A program made the position numbers and the translations under genes. This document shows, piece by piece, positions 13,801 through 26,748 of a stretch of DNA of 64,000 nucleotides. Position 1 is the stretch's first letter. Each line of letters begins with the position of its first letter. The notes under the pieces are model-generated. The model was not told where the DNA came from, searched no databases, and worked only from the letters and a program-made list of their open reading frames with translations. This stretch comes from Nautilus pompilius (taxonomy: Eukaryota; Mollusca; Cephalopoda; Nautilida; Nautilidae), in the NCBI GenBank assembly GCA_018389105.1, contig JACATO010001073.1, positions 50,001 through 114,000 of the forward strand, in the 5' to 3' direction.

Positions 13801-14794
13801 TTATCAAAATTCTGGAATTTCTTTTAAAGAAAAAAATAGTTTGACAAAATGGTGATACAACAGCCTATATATCAAAGTGCAATTAGAATTTCTATTAAAA
13901 CTAGGCCATAGAATGTAACCATTCTGCCTTAGTTAAAAATATATTAAAAGACAAGTAGTAAAATTTGATAAAGATTCGCTTTGTATCTACTTCTAAACTC
14001 TGTGGTTTGAAGCAGTAAGGTGATAAGAAAAAAAGAAAACTTTCTAATTCATTCAGCATAAATTATATATATATATATATCAAAATTATTCCCACCAAAT
14101 GATTGTTTTCACAACGTGCATAGAATTATTTCAGCAGAGTGGTATTTCTTTAATTTATCTTCCAAAAATAAGCTGAAGAATTATCTTTGTTTAATCTTAA
14201 TTTTTTGAAAATTCGTATGCTCCTTGACCCAGGGTACCTCTGCGTGCTATTTCATCATAATGGAATGTTTCAAAAGCTTTGTCGTGTTGATTCTTTGAGC
14301 GGAATGTTTCCAAATGAGGCTGAGCCTGCCATGCAAAAATAAAAATAAATAAATAAAATTTGTTTTATTTATTTGTATGGAGGACTATTTATAATATGCA
14401 TTTTTATTAAACATAAACAATGGCAGCCATAATTATGACCTCTCCAAATTATTGCATCAATCAAAAAAGAGGAAATTTGAAAATAAAATTTATTTTATAT
14501 GTTTGAATTTTCAAAAGTAAATCAAAATGCAAATGTCACAGTGTACATGAAAAGAAAATTCAGGTCCACTGTGGAGTGATAAGAACTACACATTAAGAAT
14601 GTGTGCCTTCAGATAATTGAGAAGATGGATAAGAACTTGAGAAAAAGGTAATCTCAAAATCAGGTGTGCAAATCCTTTTAAACAAAGATAGAGCTGTAGT
14701 TACATGCATATATGCTTATATATATATGTGTACATGCAATTATGTACACTATTAGATTTATGTATGAAATAGTATATTGGTAAGTCTATAATTG

Positions 14795-14796
<2 letters not shown>
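10801..14796. other. Intergenic, no gene seen
   Basis: Increasingly AT-rich sequence with only short, motif-free frames on both strands. No coding exon, RNA gene or complete transposon was recognised. Confidence 0.45.

Positions 14797-14840
<44 letters not shown>
14797..14840. repeat. (GT)n microsatellite
   Basis: About 22 uninterrupted GT dinucleotides, followed by a short GA run. Confidence 0.97.
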
Positions 14841-14848
<8 letters not shown>

Positions 14849-17638
14849 TTAGGTTAGGTGCATTTTCAATATGGTATTTTAAAGTATTTATCATTTTTGT
14901 ACCTATAACTGTGTTTTGATTCAGATTCCTTAGAGTTTGGCAGACATTTTGACCATAGCAAGTCAAATTCAATGATGTTATCTGTATTAATTTGTATGTG
15001 TTTGGTTGAATATCTCAAATTGTCTGCAAAAATTTTTTAAAGAAATTCTCTCTCATTCACAGAAGTAAACAAGTGAAATATATGTAAAATCCCCATGACA
15101 TGGAATTCATACTTAAATTAAAACAAAGAGAATTACTCTGTTCTGATGAACAGTTAAAGAGAAAACTGACAAAGTGTTTTTGTATATTCATTGAGCTTGC
15201 AACATTACCAAGGCAACCATACAAATAAGAAGTTAATCTCTTGGGTTGAATATCAAGTATACCACACAAAAATGTTCTTTAAAGTTGGTGTGAAATGCCA
15301 GATTTGATTGCTCCTCAGAAGACAGTTTAATAGGAAATAAGACAATTTCAAATACACTGGTTTCCAAAAGTTAGGCAAAAAAAAAAATGTAATTATTTCC
15401 AAAATGGTTAGTTTTATTCACCAAATGTTCAACACAAACTCCTCTCCATGCAATGCTTTTTTTGGTTTATCACTTAATTTTTGGAAACCAGTGTATTTTA
15501 GGTGCATGCTCATTTCATATAACAACTGCATTAATTTGTTAATTATACTAACTGCCACACACTAGGACAAGATGTAAGTTTTAGTTGGGAGAAGCCATTA
15601 GTTCAAGAGGAACTGGGGTAAATTGGTAATTAAGAAACCTTTGGGAGTAAGGTTCTAAAAATAAAAAATGATTTTTTTGCTAAAACTAAAGTAATGGATC
15701 ATGAGGCAGTCCATAGGGAACAGTCATTATTTCACAATAACTCAATGCACAAAATCTCTCTGTGTTGATGAGAACATTTTTAAGGTAATCCACAAATAGA
15801 TCATACTAGGAAACCTCAATCAGCAGTGGGAAAGAAAGAGTAAACCTTCCAAAAAAAAGAAAAACGCTAACAACCCTCCCAATCTTGATAAGTACTTATT
15901 AAGCCAAGTACAAACACGAATATGCCATATTTGCCAACATATTCCCTGGAATTAAAAAAAAAATTAATATTTATGCAATATATTAACATAAATGTAATTT
16001 GGGGGATCATATTTAGCTGTTTCACGAATAACTCATTGATTATAAGAACAGCATTAGTGTTTACAGCTTATGTAGTCTTTTATATCAAAATAACATCTAT
16101 AAAACTGATGAAAGGTATAGCTCCCACTGGAGGAAACATAAATCCAGCAAAGGGGCTACAGAGGAAACTTTCCGATGAAGCTAGTGGCTGGCTGGCTGGT
16201 GCACAAGTGCTACCAACTAAATAGAAAAGGCTTGGAAATATTCAGCTGTTCTTTTTCCATACAAAATTTCACAAACTTCAAATTTAGCCTAAAAAACAGC
16301 AATGTACTAGTAAAGTTCTTTTAATTATTTGAGATGTTCTTCCATAACAGTTGATATTAAAAAGTTATATGTTTAAGTTTTACACATCAGTAATCCTTTA
16401 AAAAAAAAAAAAATTCTAGCATTTAGACGTAGACATACCAGTGCGCTAAAAGCAAAACAATATGAAAGGTCTTGCATAAACAATGACAACTTCTTGCCTC
16501 CATGTAACTATTATACTAATGAAAGCTAACTGGCATATGTATGATGTAAGGGAGACGACTCCATTCTCTTGAATAATAAAAAAATTAGAAGTTCCAGTGA
16601 CATCAGATATTTGAATAAACACCACGTCCATCTGCTGCCACAGATAACAGGAATGTATAATATATATATATATAATATAATATAATATAAATGAAATTTG
16701 TGTGATTACTCTGTCAGAGATCAATACCTACTCTCCAGCAAACCAAAGGAAAAGAACTTCAAGCATGTGTTTTGGCCCTTAACCTCCTTACACTCTGGTG
16801 GGGGACTGGTCCCCACTTGGGTGACAATTTGGTGTCCTCTTGCTGGTGTGTGCTCTTTCTCGGTGATCATTTGATCATTTGAGTGGGGCCCAAATCTGAC
16901 TGGCAAGTCCTCTAACAGCTACAGCACAACTCTGTCAGGATCAGTACCTACTCACCATAAATATACAGGCATACTTCTCAAAGGCTTCATTCCTGAAGTT
17001 TCTTACATTCAGTTTTGTTTTTTAGTAGCTGACAGTTATAACCATAGATTGCTTTAAAAAAACACTTTGACACTTTTTCATTCTACATAACTCCAACTTA
17101 ATTTTCCAATGATATAGCCATACTAAGAGTTTTTTTTTTCCTTGACACAAAAGTAAACAATCTTTGTTATATCCACAATAAAAATCTCTGTAATTGTTAA
17201 ATACATTACTATATTATCACACATATGGCTACAGGTTATACCAAATTTTACAAACTCTGTATCCCCTCTCCTCTGAGGTATCTCAATGGGTAGAGGCTAT
17301 ATCAAATCTTTTTTTGCATAATCTGCTGCCATTTACTGTTTCAGTTTTGTGTTGTTTTCAGACTTGATTACTTGAATTATTATAAAAACAAAATCTGTTT
17401 AAATCTTTAACATTTGTGAAATTTTGTTTATGGAAAAAAATTAAAAGATGGCTACAGCCAGTGTCTCATTATAGCTTAAACTAAATTAGGGAATAAATGA
17501 AGGAATTGGTCGATCAATGAACTTCCACAGCGCTGCCTCTTACAAAAATTAAAATGACACTATTTAAATACAAAAAAAAAAACTTTACTATTTTACTGAA
17601 CATTTAAATATATGTGGTAAAACAGAGCTTAATAATGT
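14841..17638. other. Intergenic or 3' flank of CFAP77
   Basis: AT-rich DNA with small frames lacking recognisable motifs. It may include the 3' UTR of CFAP77 on the minus strand, but I could not place a polyadenylation signal with confidence. Confidence 0.4.
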
Positions 17639-17755
17639 TCATTCATCAAGATTGTTTGCATCTTCACTACTATAACTGTCAAATCCATCAAAGCTGTCAT
17701 CAACTACATGAAAGCCAGGTTTGGACCATTCCTGTAGCATCGTTTGAAAGATTGG
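17639..17755 (-). CDS. Doubtful terminal coding exon (CFAP77 or transposon relic)
   Basis: A minus-strand frame of 38 codons plus TGA. It starts after an AG at 17756-17757 in the phase (0) required by the upstream CFAP77 exon and ends in an acidic tail rich in Asp, Ser and Glu. Phase and strand fit a last CFAP77 exon. However, the polypyrimidine tract is weak, I recall no matching tail in the family, and acidic ends of this kind also occur in pogo-like transposases. I hold this only as a candidate. Confidence 0.25.
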   Translation of the reverse strand, partial: PIFQTMLQEWSKPGFHVVDDSFDGFDSYSSEDANNLDE

Positions 17756-18214
17756 CTGATAAACCAAAACGTGGAAACCATTCATCTTGCAATGCCATCT
17801 TACCACAAAACTGTTGCTGTTGATAATATAGCATTTTATAAAATTTCAATATGCGCTAAACTTTCCCAAAACTTTGCCCGTTTATTTGCAGTGCTTCTCA
17901 CAAAGTTTATTCTGTCACTGCACTTTTGACAACTCACTTTTGTCGCTGCATAAAACTAGAATACTGCAAACATTTTCGATGGAGTGTCAGAAGCTTACAG
18001 CATTGCTCAGTTAGGGTTAGTGTGGCATATCAGCATAGGTGGGCTATATGAAATGTTTTTTTTTTTTTTTTTTACAGGATTAGTGATTTTGTGCATATGT
18101 ATATTTGTGGGTGGGTTATTTGCATGGGTGAAGTGTATGCACAAAAATACAGTATGCCCACAATTTTTTTTTTTTTCCAACATGCCAAATATTAAACTAT
18201 TTTCAAAAACTCAC

Positions 18215-18265
18215 ACTCTTGGTAAATCTTGGGAGATGCCAGATTGGTGGAGCCTTGACAGGTAG
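18215..18265 (-). CDS. CFAP77: CFAP77 exon 5
   Basis: Small 17-codon exon between CTTTCAG and GTGAGT in phase 0, coding for a Pro- and Trp-containing segment that resembles the C-terminal part of the family. Confidence 0.5.
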
Positions 18266-21200
18266 CTGAAAGTTTCTGACCATAGTTGCTTTGGTCCTGT
18301 ATACTGAATCTATTCTTTGCTGTAAAGTTGAAGAAAATTTATTATATGAATTAGTTACTAATAAGAAAACTATTTTTTTCCTATTTCTTTATTTAGTTGT
18401 TAGCTATAAAATTACAAACACTACACCCTAAAACAGATCAGTTTGTAAATAAAGATTGTATTTATCGTTTGTGTGCTTTAGGTAAAATATTATGAACTCT
18501 TTACATGGAATCTATGATTGACTGCTGAATATGCAGTTAATATCTATTGATGGATCACAACTACTTCTTTATATTAAATATTTTTAGCAATATTCAAAGT
18601 TTGAAAACATTAACTGCACAATTTTTTTGTTTTAATAAATTTCAAATGTAAATTAAGTAATGTTTGTTGTAAACTGAAGCTAACCAATTATCTCCAAATT
18701 AATTTTCATATGTGCGTGCATGTGGATGTGACCAATGACTACAGATCTGTAGATTGTTCACTATGAGTTTATGGTTACTGCTTCACCAGTTGCCAGTGAC
18801 AAGTACTGTAGTCAGAATGCATCTGGTTATGCAGGAAATTATTTTCCAGTTCATTATTCGTGAGAAGAAACATTTAATTTCCAAAAACTACCTTTAGTTG
18901 AGCTCTCTTTCTATTTTCTTTCTCCAGTTCATCTTTTCTATTTTTAATCCATTTCTTTTGATAAGCATGCTCAATAATGTCAAACATTGGTGTAGAAGGT
19001 CTAACACAAAAGAAAAAAACAAAACAAAAAGGTATAAAATTAAGCCGAGCCAGGTCAGGTGACAAACAACTCATGGCAAATGTTATAAAAGAAACAACTG
19101 TTTAATGTTATACCGACAACAAATTAAGCAATACACCATAATTATAGCAATTATATAAATTTTATGCTAAATTAACATCAAGAATATTTCAAATAAATCA
19201 GGGAGCATAGCAAGTTAAGGTAATAGCTTTAGCTCTTTAAAGTATTAATTTCTGTTGTCATAGTTTTATCCTTTAGATCAAGAACTAAAGGAGATTATTC
19301 ATTAAAATTGAATTTCTGTTCTCTCAAATTTCTAGTTTAGAAAAAAAAGTATTTCAAATATTTTCAGATTTCATATTAAAAGTTAATAATTTGAATAAAA
19401 TTGCTATTTCTTCATGCACATAGTTTTAACAAAACTGTATATAAAATATGAACACAACCATTTTTAATATATGACTACAGATTTTCAGATAGAAAATGTT
19501 TTATAATTATTTTCTTTGACTGAATTTCTATGAACATGTCAAATATTTTGAGTTGGTGATAGCAAAAATGTATTTTGTCAAATGCACAAACAATTCAGCT
19601 TTCAGCTGCTGCTCAGAAAAGCAGCAGATTCAGATACTGCAAACTTTACAAAATTTAATAGTCTATTCATATAAATAGCATGCATATTCTATTGCCACTC
19701 ACAGATATAAGAGCTGAAATAATTCTGTTCTTTTACAATAATTCCATAGTAAAACAAAAAACAAAACATTTTTCCTTTCAATGACTAACTATACATTATA
19801 CATAGGAGATTTTTTACTTAGGCAGAATAAAGGTATTCTTACCTGTACGGTCTGCCAAAAATTTTTCCTGGTGGAAATTTCATTTGTAGATCTCTGGGCT
19901 TAAAATCTAACTGAATGTCTTTTATAATGTTATTTTTCACACGATGATTGTAGTATTCTGGTGCAGTGTGAAGTCCATCACGGATTGCATTTATATTCAT
20001 TGTCAGAAAATCTGGAACAGTTGTTGACTTAATGATTCTCTCTTCTTGAGTTGGTAGGTCCCAGCCACGCATAGCTATAATGACATACCATATTAAGAAA
20101 AACAGTTCCAAAAGAAGTTGTTTCCTGATAGTAAAGTGAATTTCCAGTAACAAAAATATTTACAAATACAACACAAACAATTTTTAATGTGCACATCATC
20201 TATAAGGATATTGTGACACAACATAAAATAAAATTTCTGCTGTTGCCACTTTTTGCATTTCGAACAAAATTCCGCACATTTTTTTCTGAATTAGTTTATA
20301 AGCTATTTCCAATTTCTAAAATGAGCGATAATTTTGTCACCACTTATTTCATTTTAATGCCTGAAACACAGACCAAAAAGACCGCACTGACACGGTGTGT
20401 GCATGGTACCAAATACGGAAAAATAGTAAATGTTGTGTAAATACATGTGATCTGGTAACTTTAAATCAGTCATTAAAGATAAATTCACATGTCCACTGTG
20501 ATTTAGGATAGCCCTACCTTCTGCTACACAACCCTGGTCCTTTGGATAGGGTATACCAAATATCCATTCATCTGGAAAATAGTATCCACGCTGTTTACAT
20601 TTCCCAATACGGGGCTGCAAAGAAAAGCAGACTTGTCTCACATCCTGCTCACTTCTTTCGTCCTTAGAGAAGACAGGTGCTTCCTTATTACCAACTACCC
20701 CCTTTTTTTCTTCCACAATTTAATAATAGTTTCCTGAATGTTTGACAAACTGCAAAACCGTGCAGGGGGTTTTAGCAAACTGGACAAGAATCCACGGAAA
20801 CTCCAAATGCAAAAAACCGATTATTATTATTATTATTATTAAATTGTTGTAAGAAAACAAATCTGGCGCAGTTTAACTACCATTCTGTATAGGGCTGGAC
20901 TCAAGTGAATGCCCACAACTTAGAAGAGCTGGTTTAAAGACCAAACTGAAGGTCTGTACCCCCACCCCACCCCTCTGGCCTCACTCCCCCTCCCACCTCC
21001 ACCCTCGTAGTAACTAGACTAAACCAACATCGGGGTTAAGAAAACACCTGCACAGGCTTCCTTATGCCTGCAATGACAGTAGTCCCCATCCACACACCAG
21101 CCATTATACTCCATGGACAACGATTACAGAGGTGGGGAATGGGCGGACGTTTAAATGGATCCCGACTGGAACAGCCTCACCATGATGCGGCATTAGGCCG

Positions 21201-22052
21201 GGCTTCACTCGCACACCTGACATAATTAGTCTGATGCCTCCCAACAGACAGCTGATTAATGATGGATGGCTGAACAGACCCTCGCCGGCCGGTTCCTTTT
21301 TTTCTTGACCAGCAGCAACCTACTGCTGGCCTGGTAGAAGAAGGGAAACCTTGAGGAGGGGAGGAGAGGGGAAACCTTGGGGTTAGGGGGAGGGGAGGGG
21401 AAGGGAAACCTTGAGGTTAGGGGGAGGGGAGGGGAAGGGAAACCTTGAGGTTAGGGGGAGGGGAGGAGAAGGGGAAACCTTGGGGATAGGGGAGGGGAGG
21501 GGAAGGGAAACCTTGAGGTTAGGGGGAGGGGAGGGGAAGGAAAACCTTGAGGTTAGGGGGAGGGGAGGGGAAGGGAAACCTTGGGGATGGGAGGGGAAGG
21601 GAAACCTTGAGGTTAGGGGGAGGGGAGGAGAAGGGGAAACCTTGGGGATGGGAGGGGAAGGGGAGGGGAAGGGAAACCTTGAGGTTAGGAGGAGGGGAGG
21701 AGAAGGGGAAACCTTGGGGATGGGAGGGGAAGGGAAACCTTGGGTTAGGGGAAGGGGAGGGGAAGGGGAAGGGAAACCTTGGGGTTAGGGGGAGGGGAGG
21801 GGAGGGAAAGAGAAACCTTGGGATTAGGGGGAGGGGAGGGGAAGGGAAGGGAAACCTTGGGGTTAGGGGGAGGGGAGGGCAGGGGAAGGGAAACCTTGGG
21901 GTTAGGGGGAGGGGAGGGCAGGGGAAGGGAAAACGCCCTCTGTTCTTACTCACCTGCATCTGCAGTTCGCTCAGCAACATGGTGTCCCGCTTCTTGCCCA
22001 GCTCCCCCGCCTTCGTGTAAGCGTACGACCTGTGCACCGCCTTCGAGGCCAT
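18215..22052 (-). CDS. CFAP77: Cilia- and flagella-associated protein 77 (DUF4483)
   Basis: Exons, in transcript order: 22052-21954, 20614-20518, 20074-19843, 19000-18892 and 18265-18215, giving 196 residues. All junctions are GT-AG with matching phases. CFAP77 is a ciliary protein of the axonemal doublet microtubules with a DUF4483 domain. Recognisable family stretches are a GYYFPDEWIFG-like segment after exon 1, a DFLTMNINAIRDGL/TAPEYY segment in exon 3, RPSTPMFDIIEH in exon 4, and a short proline-rich APPIWHLPRF segment in exon 5. The start was chosen at the first ATG of exon 1, which has a strong AAAATGG context. The human protein is about 300 residues, so a C-terminal exon is probably missing; 17639-17755 is a weak candidate. 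Assignment rests on remembered family sequence. Confidence 0.72.
18892..19000 (-). CDS. CFAP77: CFAP77 exon 4
   Basis: Acceptor GTGTTAG, donor GTAGTT; residues 143-179. It begins with the RPSTPMFD motif and ends in a charged helix rich in Lys, Glu and Arg. Confidence 0.75.
19843..20074 (-). CDS. CFAP77: CFAP77 exon 3
   Basis: Acceptor ATTATAG, donor GTAAGA; residues 66-143. This is the longest exon and the most family-like part of the DUF4483 region. Confidence 0.78.
20518..20614 (-). CDS. CFAP77: CFAP77 exon 2
   Basis: Acceptor after a good pyrimidine tract ending TTTGCAG; donor GTAGGG; residues 34-66, ending in phase 1. It contains the aromatic FPDEWIFGIPYP segment. Confidence 0.75.
21352..21935. 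repeat. G-rich minisatellite with TTAGGG-like units
   Basis: About 15 units of roughly 35 bp (with shorter variants) on the plus strand: GAAACCTTG followed by AGGTTAGGGGGAGGGG and AGGGGAAGG. The many G runs could form G-quadruplexes on the plus strand. In the CFAP77 pre-mRNA the array is C-rich and begins about 20 nt after the exon-1 donor. Open frames across it are repeat artefacts. Confidence 0.92.
21954..22052 (-). CDS. CFAP77: CFAP77 exon 1
   Basis: Codes for residues 1-33, ends in phase 0, donor GTGAGT. A G-rich minisatellite begins about 20 nt inside the intron. Confidence 0.7.
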
Positions 22053-22330
22053 TTTACGGATTCTCGCCTCTCCCCACGGGGATTCCCCGCCCTTATAGTG
22101 TCAAGCTCCTCCCGGGTAAACAGACAACAAGCAACCAGCTCGCGGCAAAGTTTGAATGTACCCCCCGGCTAGCCTCAACGTCCTCCGGCTATCCGCCCGT
22201 CACCTTGGAGACGGGAACGCCGCGGTCAAGTTGCCTCCCCTGTTCGTTCGTTTGTTTGTTGTTGTTGTTTTTTCCCATACAGCTCACGTCGTGGACGACG
22301 ACAAACCCGGAAATATTTAAATATTAAACA
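22053..22330 (-). promoter_or_regulatory. Putative CFAP77 promoter and 5' UTR
   Basis: A GC-rich stretch immediately upstream of the CFAP77 start codon, changing abruptly to AT-rich DNA beyond about 22.3 kb. No TATA box at a fixed distance was identified. The call rests on position and composition only. Confidence 0.4.
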
Positions 22331-24684
22331 TGTCAGTTCTCTCACCGTCGTTATTGGTGTCTGAAACTACTGTTATTGTTGCTGGTGGTTATAATAATAA
22401 TGATAATCACCATTGTTGTTGGAGTTGTCCTGTCCTAGATAGCCAACAGGCTGCTTCTCTTGCACAGACATTAAGGATGCTCTCCCAGTGCAGGCAGAAC
22501 CAGATGTTGTCATTCACAATTTACAACCCATTTAATTGTTTTTTTGCATAATGAACGGCATCACCACCACTGACCTGAATCGATCTTCACACTATTTAAC
22601 TTGCTTTCTGGCACAGCATAGTTTTAAAACAAACAAGCAAACAAACAAATGCGCAATCAATAACTGAATTCTGATGGCTGAAGCAAGACACCAGCTATCA
22701 CTATCAAAACCACTACCAATACTTCTTTACATGTCCTAGCCAGATCAAATGATTCTTTACTTATTTATTAAAGTTTGATTAACGTTTCCACAGAGATGTT
22801 CAAATGAAACTCCGCCGTTAGATACCATTAAGTGCCACTATTTTGACCAGGTTTCGTTTAAACAACTGTCCCTAATGTTTTGATAAGTTCGGTTTGGAAC
22901 ATACATGTTCAACAATCCCAGCTCTCTTATTTGAGAAACCTCTTAGTAATGACAGATTACATTTGCATCAGAAAATTGGAAGAAAAAGAAATCAGAGGGG
23001 CTAGTTTTGGCTTTTCCCAACACACTATTATTAATACAACTGATAAACCTATGTTTTAGCAATCTTGGTCATGATTATTATTGATTATTCTTCAGCCAAC
23101 CTGTATTTGTGAGCAGTATTATTATTTTTGCAGTGAATGTTTTTAATTATGGAGTGTTCAAGTGGCTTCAGCTGGTCTAAAACCCTCCATGGCTTGCCCA
23201 TTTTTAGGGAATGACGTAAACTATATCCTTGGTGGATAGAATATTGCTTTTTAATGTTACAACACTTATGAATGACTTTGATTTTGCAGAGGTGAGTTAA
23301 ATACTCAGTTTTTTTTTTAATTTACAGCAATACAACTTGTTGTTTTATCTGTCAACTTGTTCAATTCTTATGAAATTACAATGCTGATTTGTCTAACTTC
23401 ACCATCTTTCTGATGAACTGTATTAAATAGCCATTCTTAACAAATATCAGAGTTGCTTTCCTATTTTATTTCTGCACCATGATGTCCTTTGGTATTTGAG
23501 TCAAAATGCAGATAACAGCACATAGTGTATTTGTTAGTTATTAGTCTGCTGTCTTTTCTGAACACCAGAACATCCAGGAAAGGGGAGTTAGGTATTGCAT
23601 TTTGTCTCCATTGTAAGCTTTCTAGCACTCAATATCTGCAACTGAGTTAACTACTTTTTTGTCACAAGTAGAGTGAATGGTGTGATACTGTAAACAGTTG
23701 ACACTGACACTGGGATTTTAACCAAGAATCTCTGGGCGCGCATGGGTTAGCAACCAGAGATTCCTGGTTATAATCTCAGCATCAACACCAGCTGTCTGCA
23801 GTATCAAACCAGAGATACTGAAAAAAACATACACACAGGTGAGTGTTGTTGGAACACTTTGGAAACCGGTCCACAGCGTAAGAATAGAGTTCAAGGAAAC
23901 AACTATGCAACTTTGGTGTTTTATAACAAATATAACAACAAAGCAAAACAAGTTTTTAATTGTTTAATTAGGTTAACTTATCAGTAATCATGCATGGTAA
24001 ACTAAACCTGCTTAGGACTGCAATGAATCTTTGTTATACAGCCAGAAAATAGTTTGGCTCAGTTTCTTTTTTGCAGATTTCTCCATATTTAGTCATATAT
24101 TTAGATCATCAGTTACGGTAAATAAATTTTGAATATATATAATAATATATTACATGGGCATTCCCAATAATTCACACACAGGGGGAAAAAAATATGCCTA
24201 CAGGAAAAACCAGACTAAGAAAATATATCTAAGACAAAGTTACATACTGAATAATGTGCTAGGAAACGTGCTGTGGCTGATAATTATGGAAAATGTTTAC
24301 CTGTTCAGGTCTACAAAAATACCATTATGAACAAAAACTCTAACATTTCCAAATAGGGAAAACGTATTATTGAGCTCATGGGAAAAAAACTAAAGCCTGA
24401 CAAACACTATGCAGTTTCAGTAAAGAACACAAGTAAAAACATCATGAAAATGATGTACCTTATCTCATTAAGAAAACAATGCACAACCTTTTTGAAACAG
24501 TCACCTCTGTTTCTTATTTCTCTGCATTATAATGCATTAATAACATGGGTAAGACTGGCTTATGTTCCTGAAAACATTAAGGGCAATGTGTTTGTTGCCT
24601 GGAATTGTTGTACCACAGAACTCTGTCAGTATAATTCTTAAGTGAGAAAACTTTCAGATTAAAGACAGTACTAACAGAGCAAGG

Positions 24685-24972
24685 GAATAATGAGTAGCCT
24701 ATAAATATATAACAGGGCATGAGAATAATGGGTGGGTTATAACTATAACAGGGCATGAGAATAATGGGTAGGTTATAACTATAACAGGGCATGAGAATAA
24801 TGGGTAAGATGTAATGAAGCATGAGAATAAAGAGTAGGCGATAACTATAACAGGGCATGGGAATAATGAATAGGCTATAACAGGGCATGGGAATAATGAG
24901 TAAACTGTAAATATAACAGAGCATGATAATAATGGGTAGGATGCAATGGTGCATGAAAATAATGAGCAGGCT
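24685..24972. repeat. About 36-bp minisatellite, 7-8 imperfect copies
   Basis: Imperfect units containing GGGCATGAGAATAATGGGTA followed by a variable TATAACTATAACA segment. Some copies have internal deletions. Confidence 0.85.
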
Positions 24973-26094
24973 ATTTTGAAAAAAATGAGAATTTAATTAT
25001 GGTTTTCTTTAGATGCCATAAAATCCTATATATTTTCATTTTACAAATTTGGAATGTCAGTCTTAATAGCTTCTCGTTCATAATCCACATTTAAAAGCAA
25101 AAATCAACCAAACACAAGATGCTAACTAAGTTTGTATTAAGACAGCCGGATACACCAGTCTGTGGATGCTTTTGAAACTCATTGTACTTTCTCCCTTAAT
25201 ATTAAGTAAATCTTAACTCTAGCAAAAAAAACTTTGGTAATTACAACGAGAAAAATATTAAAATACAGAGACAACAAAAAGGACAAAATGATTATATTCC
25301 ACTGAGCCAGACCGTGACCATCACGCCTGGACAACAACAACTTTTTCTCTTAGTTAAAAAACTCCACAATAACCATTGAGTATAGGCTGGGCAAGGATCC
25401 CTCTTCTGAAAAGTAAATATTATATGAATTTATTCATAACCTGAAAAAATAAAATAATTTTTGCATCAACCTATAAGTAACAATAACGAAGTCTATCTCC
25501 CAATCCTAGATTGACATGTCCACTTCTTCTAAATCTCTGCCTCTGAATACTTCTGAGTCACTCTTGTCATCATGATTAATCTTTAGGTTGTTGTTTTGTT
25601 TGTTTTTTTTATTTTGAAAAAATCGGGTACTCGTGGTAGATTTCAAATCGCCAACTTCCCAGTGTTGGTAATTTTACCATTAAGGACGCTAACCCTAACT
25701 CTAACCCCATCCTAGTAATTTTTATGTCAAATCTGAAGGTTATCCACAGGCACTGTTTCTCTAAATACTGAAATGTGAAGAACAGTTCTAAGGGAAATTG
25801 TTGAAATAACAACTATGGTGTAGGGGAGACCACTATGGCTAGTCTGCTACCATGTTTTGTTGTTAACAGCACCAGTGATTATTAAGGCTATAATCAATGA
25901 CATATGCTTTGACCCTTTCATTAACCTCATCTATACGTTTAATTGGGAATTACCAGAGCTACAACAACTTTCCACTGTAACAACTACCCTCCATCTTTCC
26001 TATATCTACAGAATACTTAGCTATAAAATTTCCACATGTGTAAACAGTTTGATCCAGGGAACTACTCTCTTGTGTGGTATTATCATATGAAGCC

Positions 26095-26197
26095 AATTAG
26101 TTTAGTTTACCCCATAGTTCAGTTCACCTTTTAGTTTAGTTTACCCCATAGTTCAGTTCACCTTTTAGTTTAGTTTACCTCTTAGTTCAGTTCACCT
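26095..26197. repeat. Short tandem repeat, 3 copies of about 34-35 bp
   Basis: Three near-identical copies with TTAGTTTAGTTTACC and AGTTCAGTTCACCTT motifs. Confidence 0.85.
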
Positions 26198-26675
26198 TGG
26201 CAGTCATGTGGAGGCAGGAAGGCATCGAAAATTATGCAATAGTTGGGTGGGATGGTCCCCCCTGACTACCACATGCTCTGTTAGGTCTCCCATTTAAGTG
26301 TTTAAAATTCAAACTTGGTAATCATAACATGCCTGACATCCCGTTTAACCACTCATAACATTGTGTCTGTCTGTCTGGCCGCTGCAATGCACTTTCAGTG
26401 CCACAGCTGACATTATGGTTAACAGCTATGCCAAGATCCTTTTCTGAAACCGCATTTTCCGTTCGGACATCATCATCCGTACTCTAATAATTATAAACTT
26501 TCTGTTGCCTGTGTTCAGATATATATATATATTTTTCATTTTAGTGTTAAACTCTACCTATCTGGCAAGTTAGATGAATTATTCAAACTTACCTGGAAAG
26601 TATTTCTATCCTATTCACCACTGACACTGGCACACCTGGAATCTTATGGTGCTGGTGCTGCTGGGGGGACTGGTA

Positions 26676-26748
26676 TTATGGCCATTTTCCTATCCTCTCT
26701 TCGCAAACTGAGGAATCTACTGGAGCTGGATACGCTAAGCGTACCATT
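26676..26748 (-). CDS. Hexosaminidase terminal exon
   Basis: Acceptor TTTTCTCAG; 23 full codons and TAA. The single Cys may pair with the Cys of RCRM in the preceding exon. A second possible acceptor about 27 nt further in, in another frame, gives a tail without Cys, so the exact C-terminus is less certain. Confidence 0.6.

Larger units (their letters stand above)
22331..26675. other. Intergenic between CFAP77 and hexosaminidase
   Basis: AT-rich DNA with minisatellites at 24.69-24.97 and 26.09-26.20 kb and tRNA-like SINE heads near 23.74 kb (plus) and 25.62 kb (minus). No coding exon was recognised; short frames have no motifs. Confidence 0.5.

Noticed and set aside
21411-22327. Glycine- and proline-rich open frames on both strands
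   Set aside because: They are translations of the G-rich minisatellite; only 21954-22052 on the minus strand is supported as coding.
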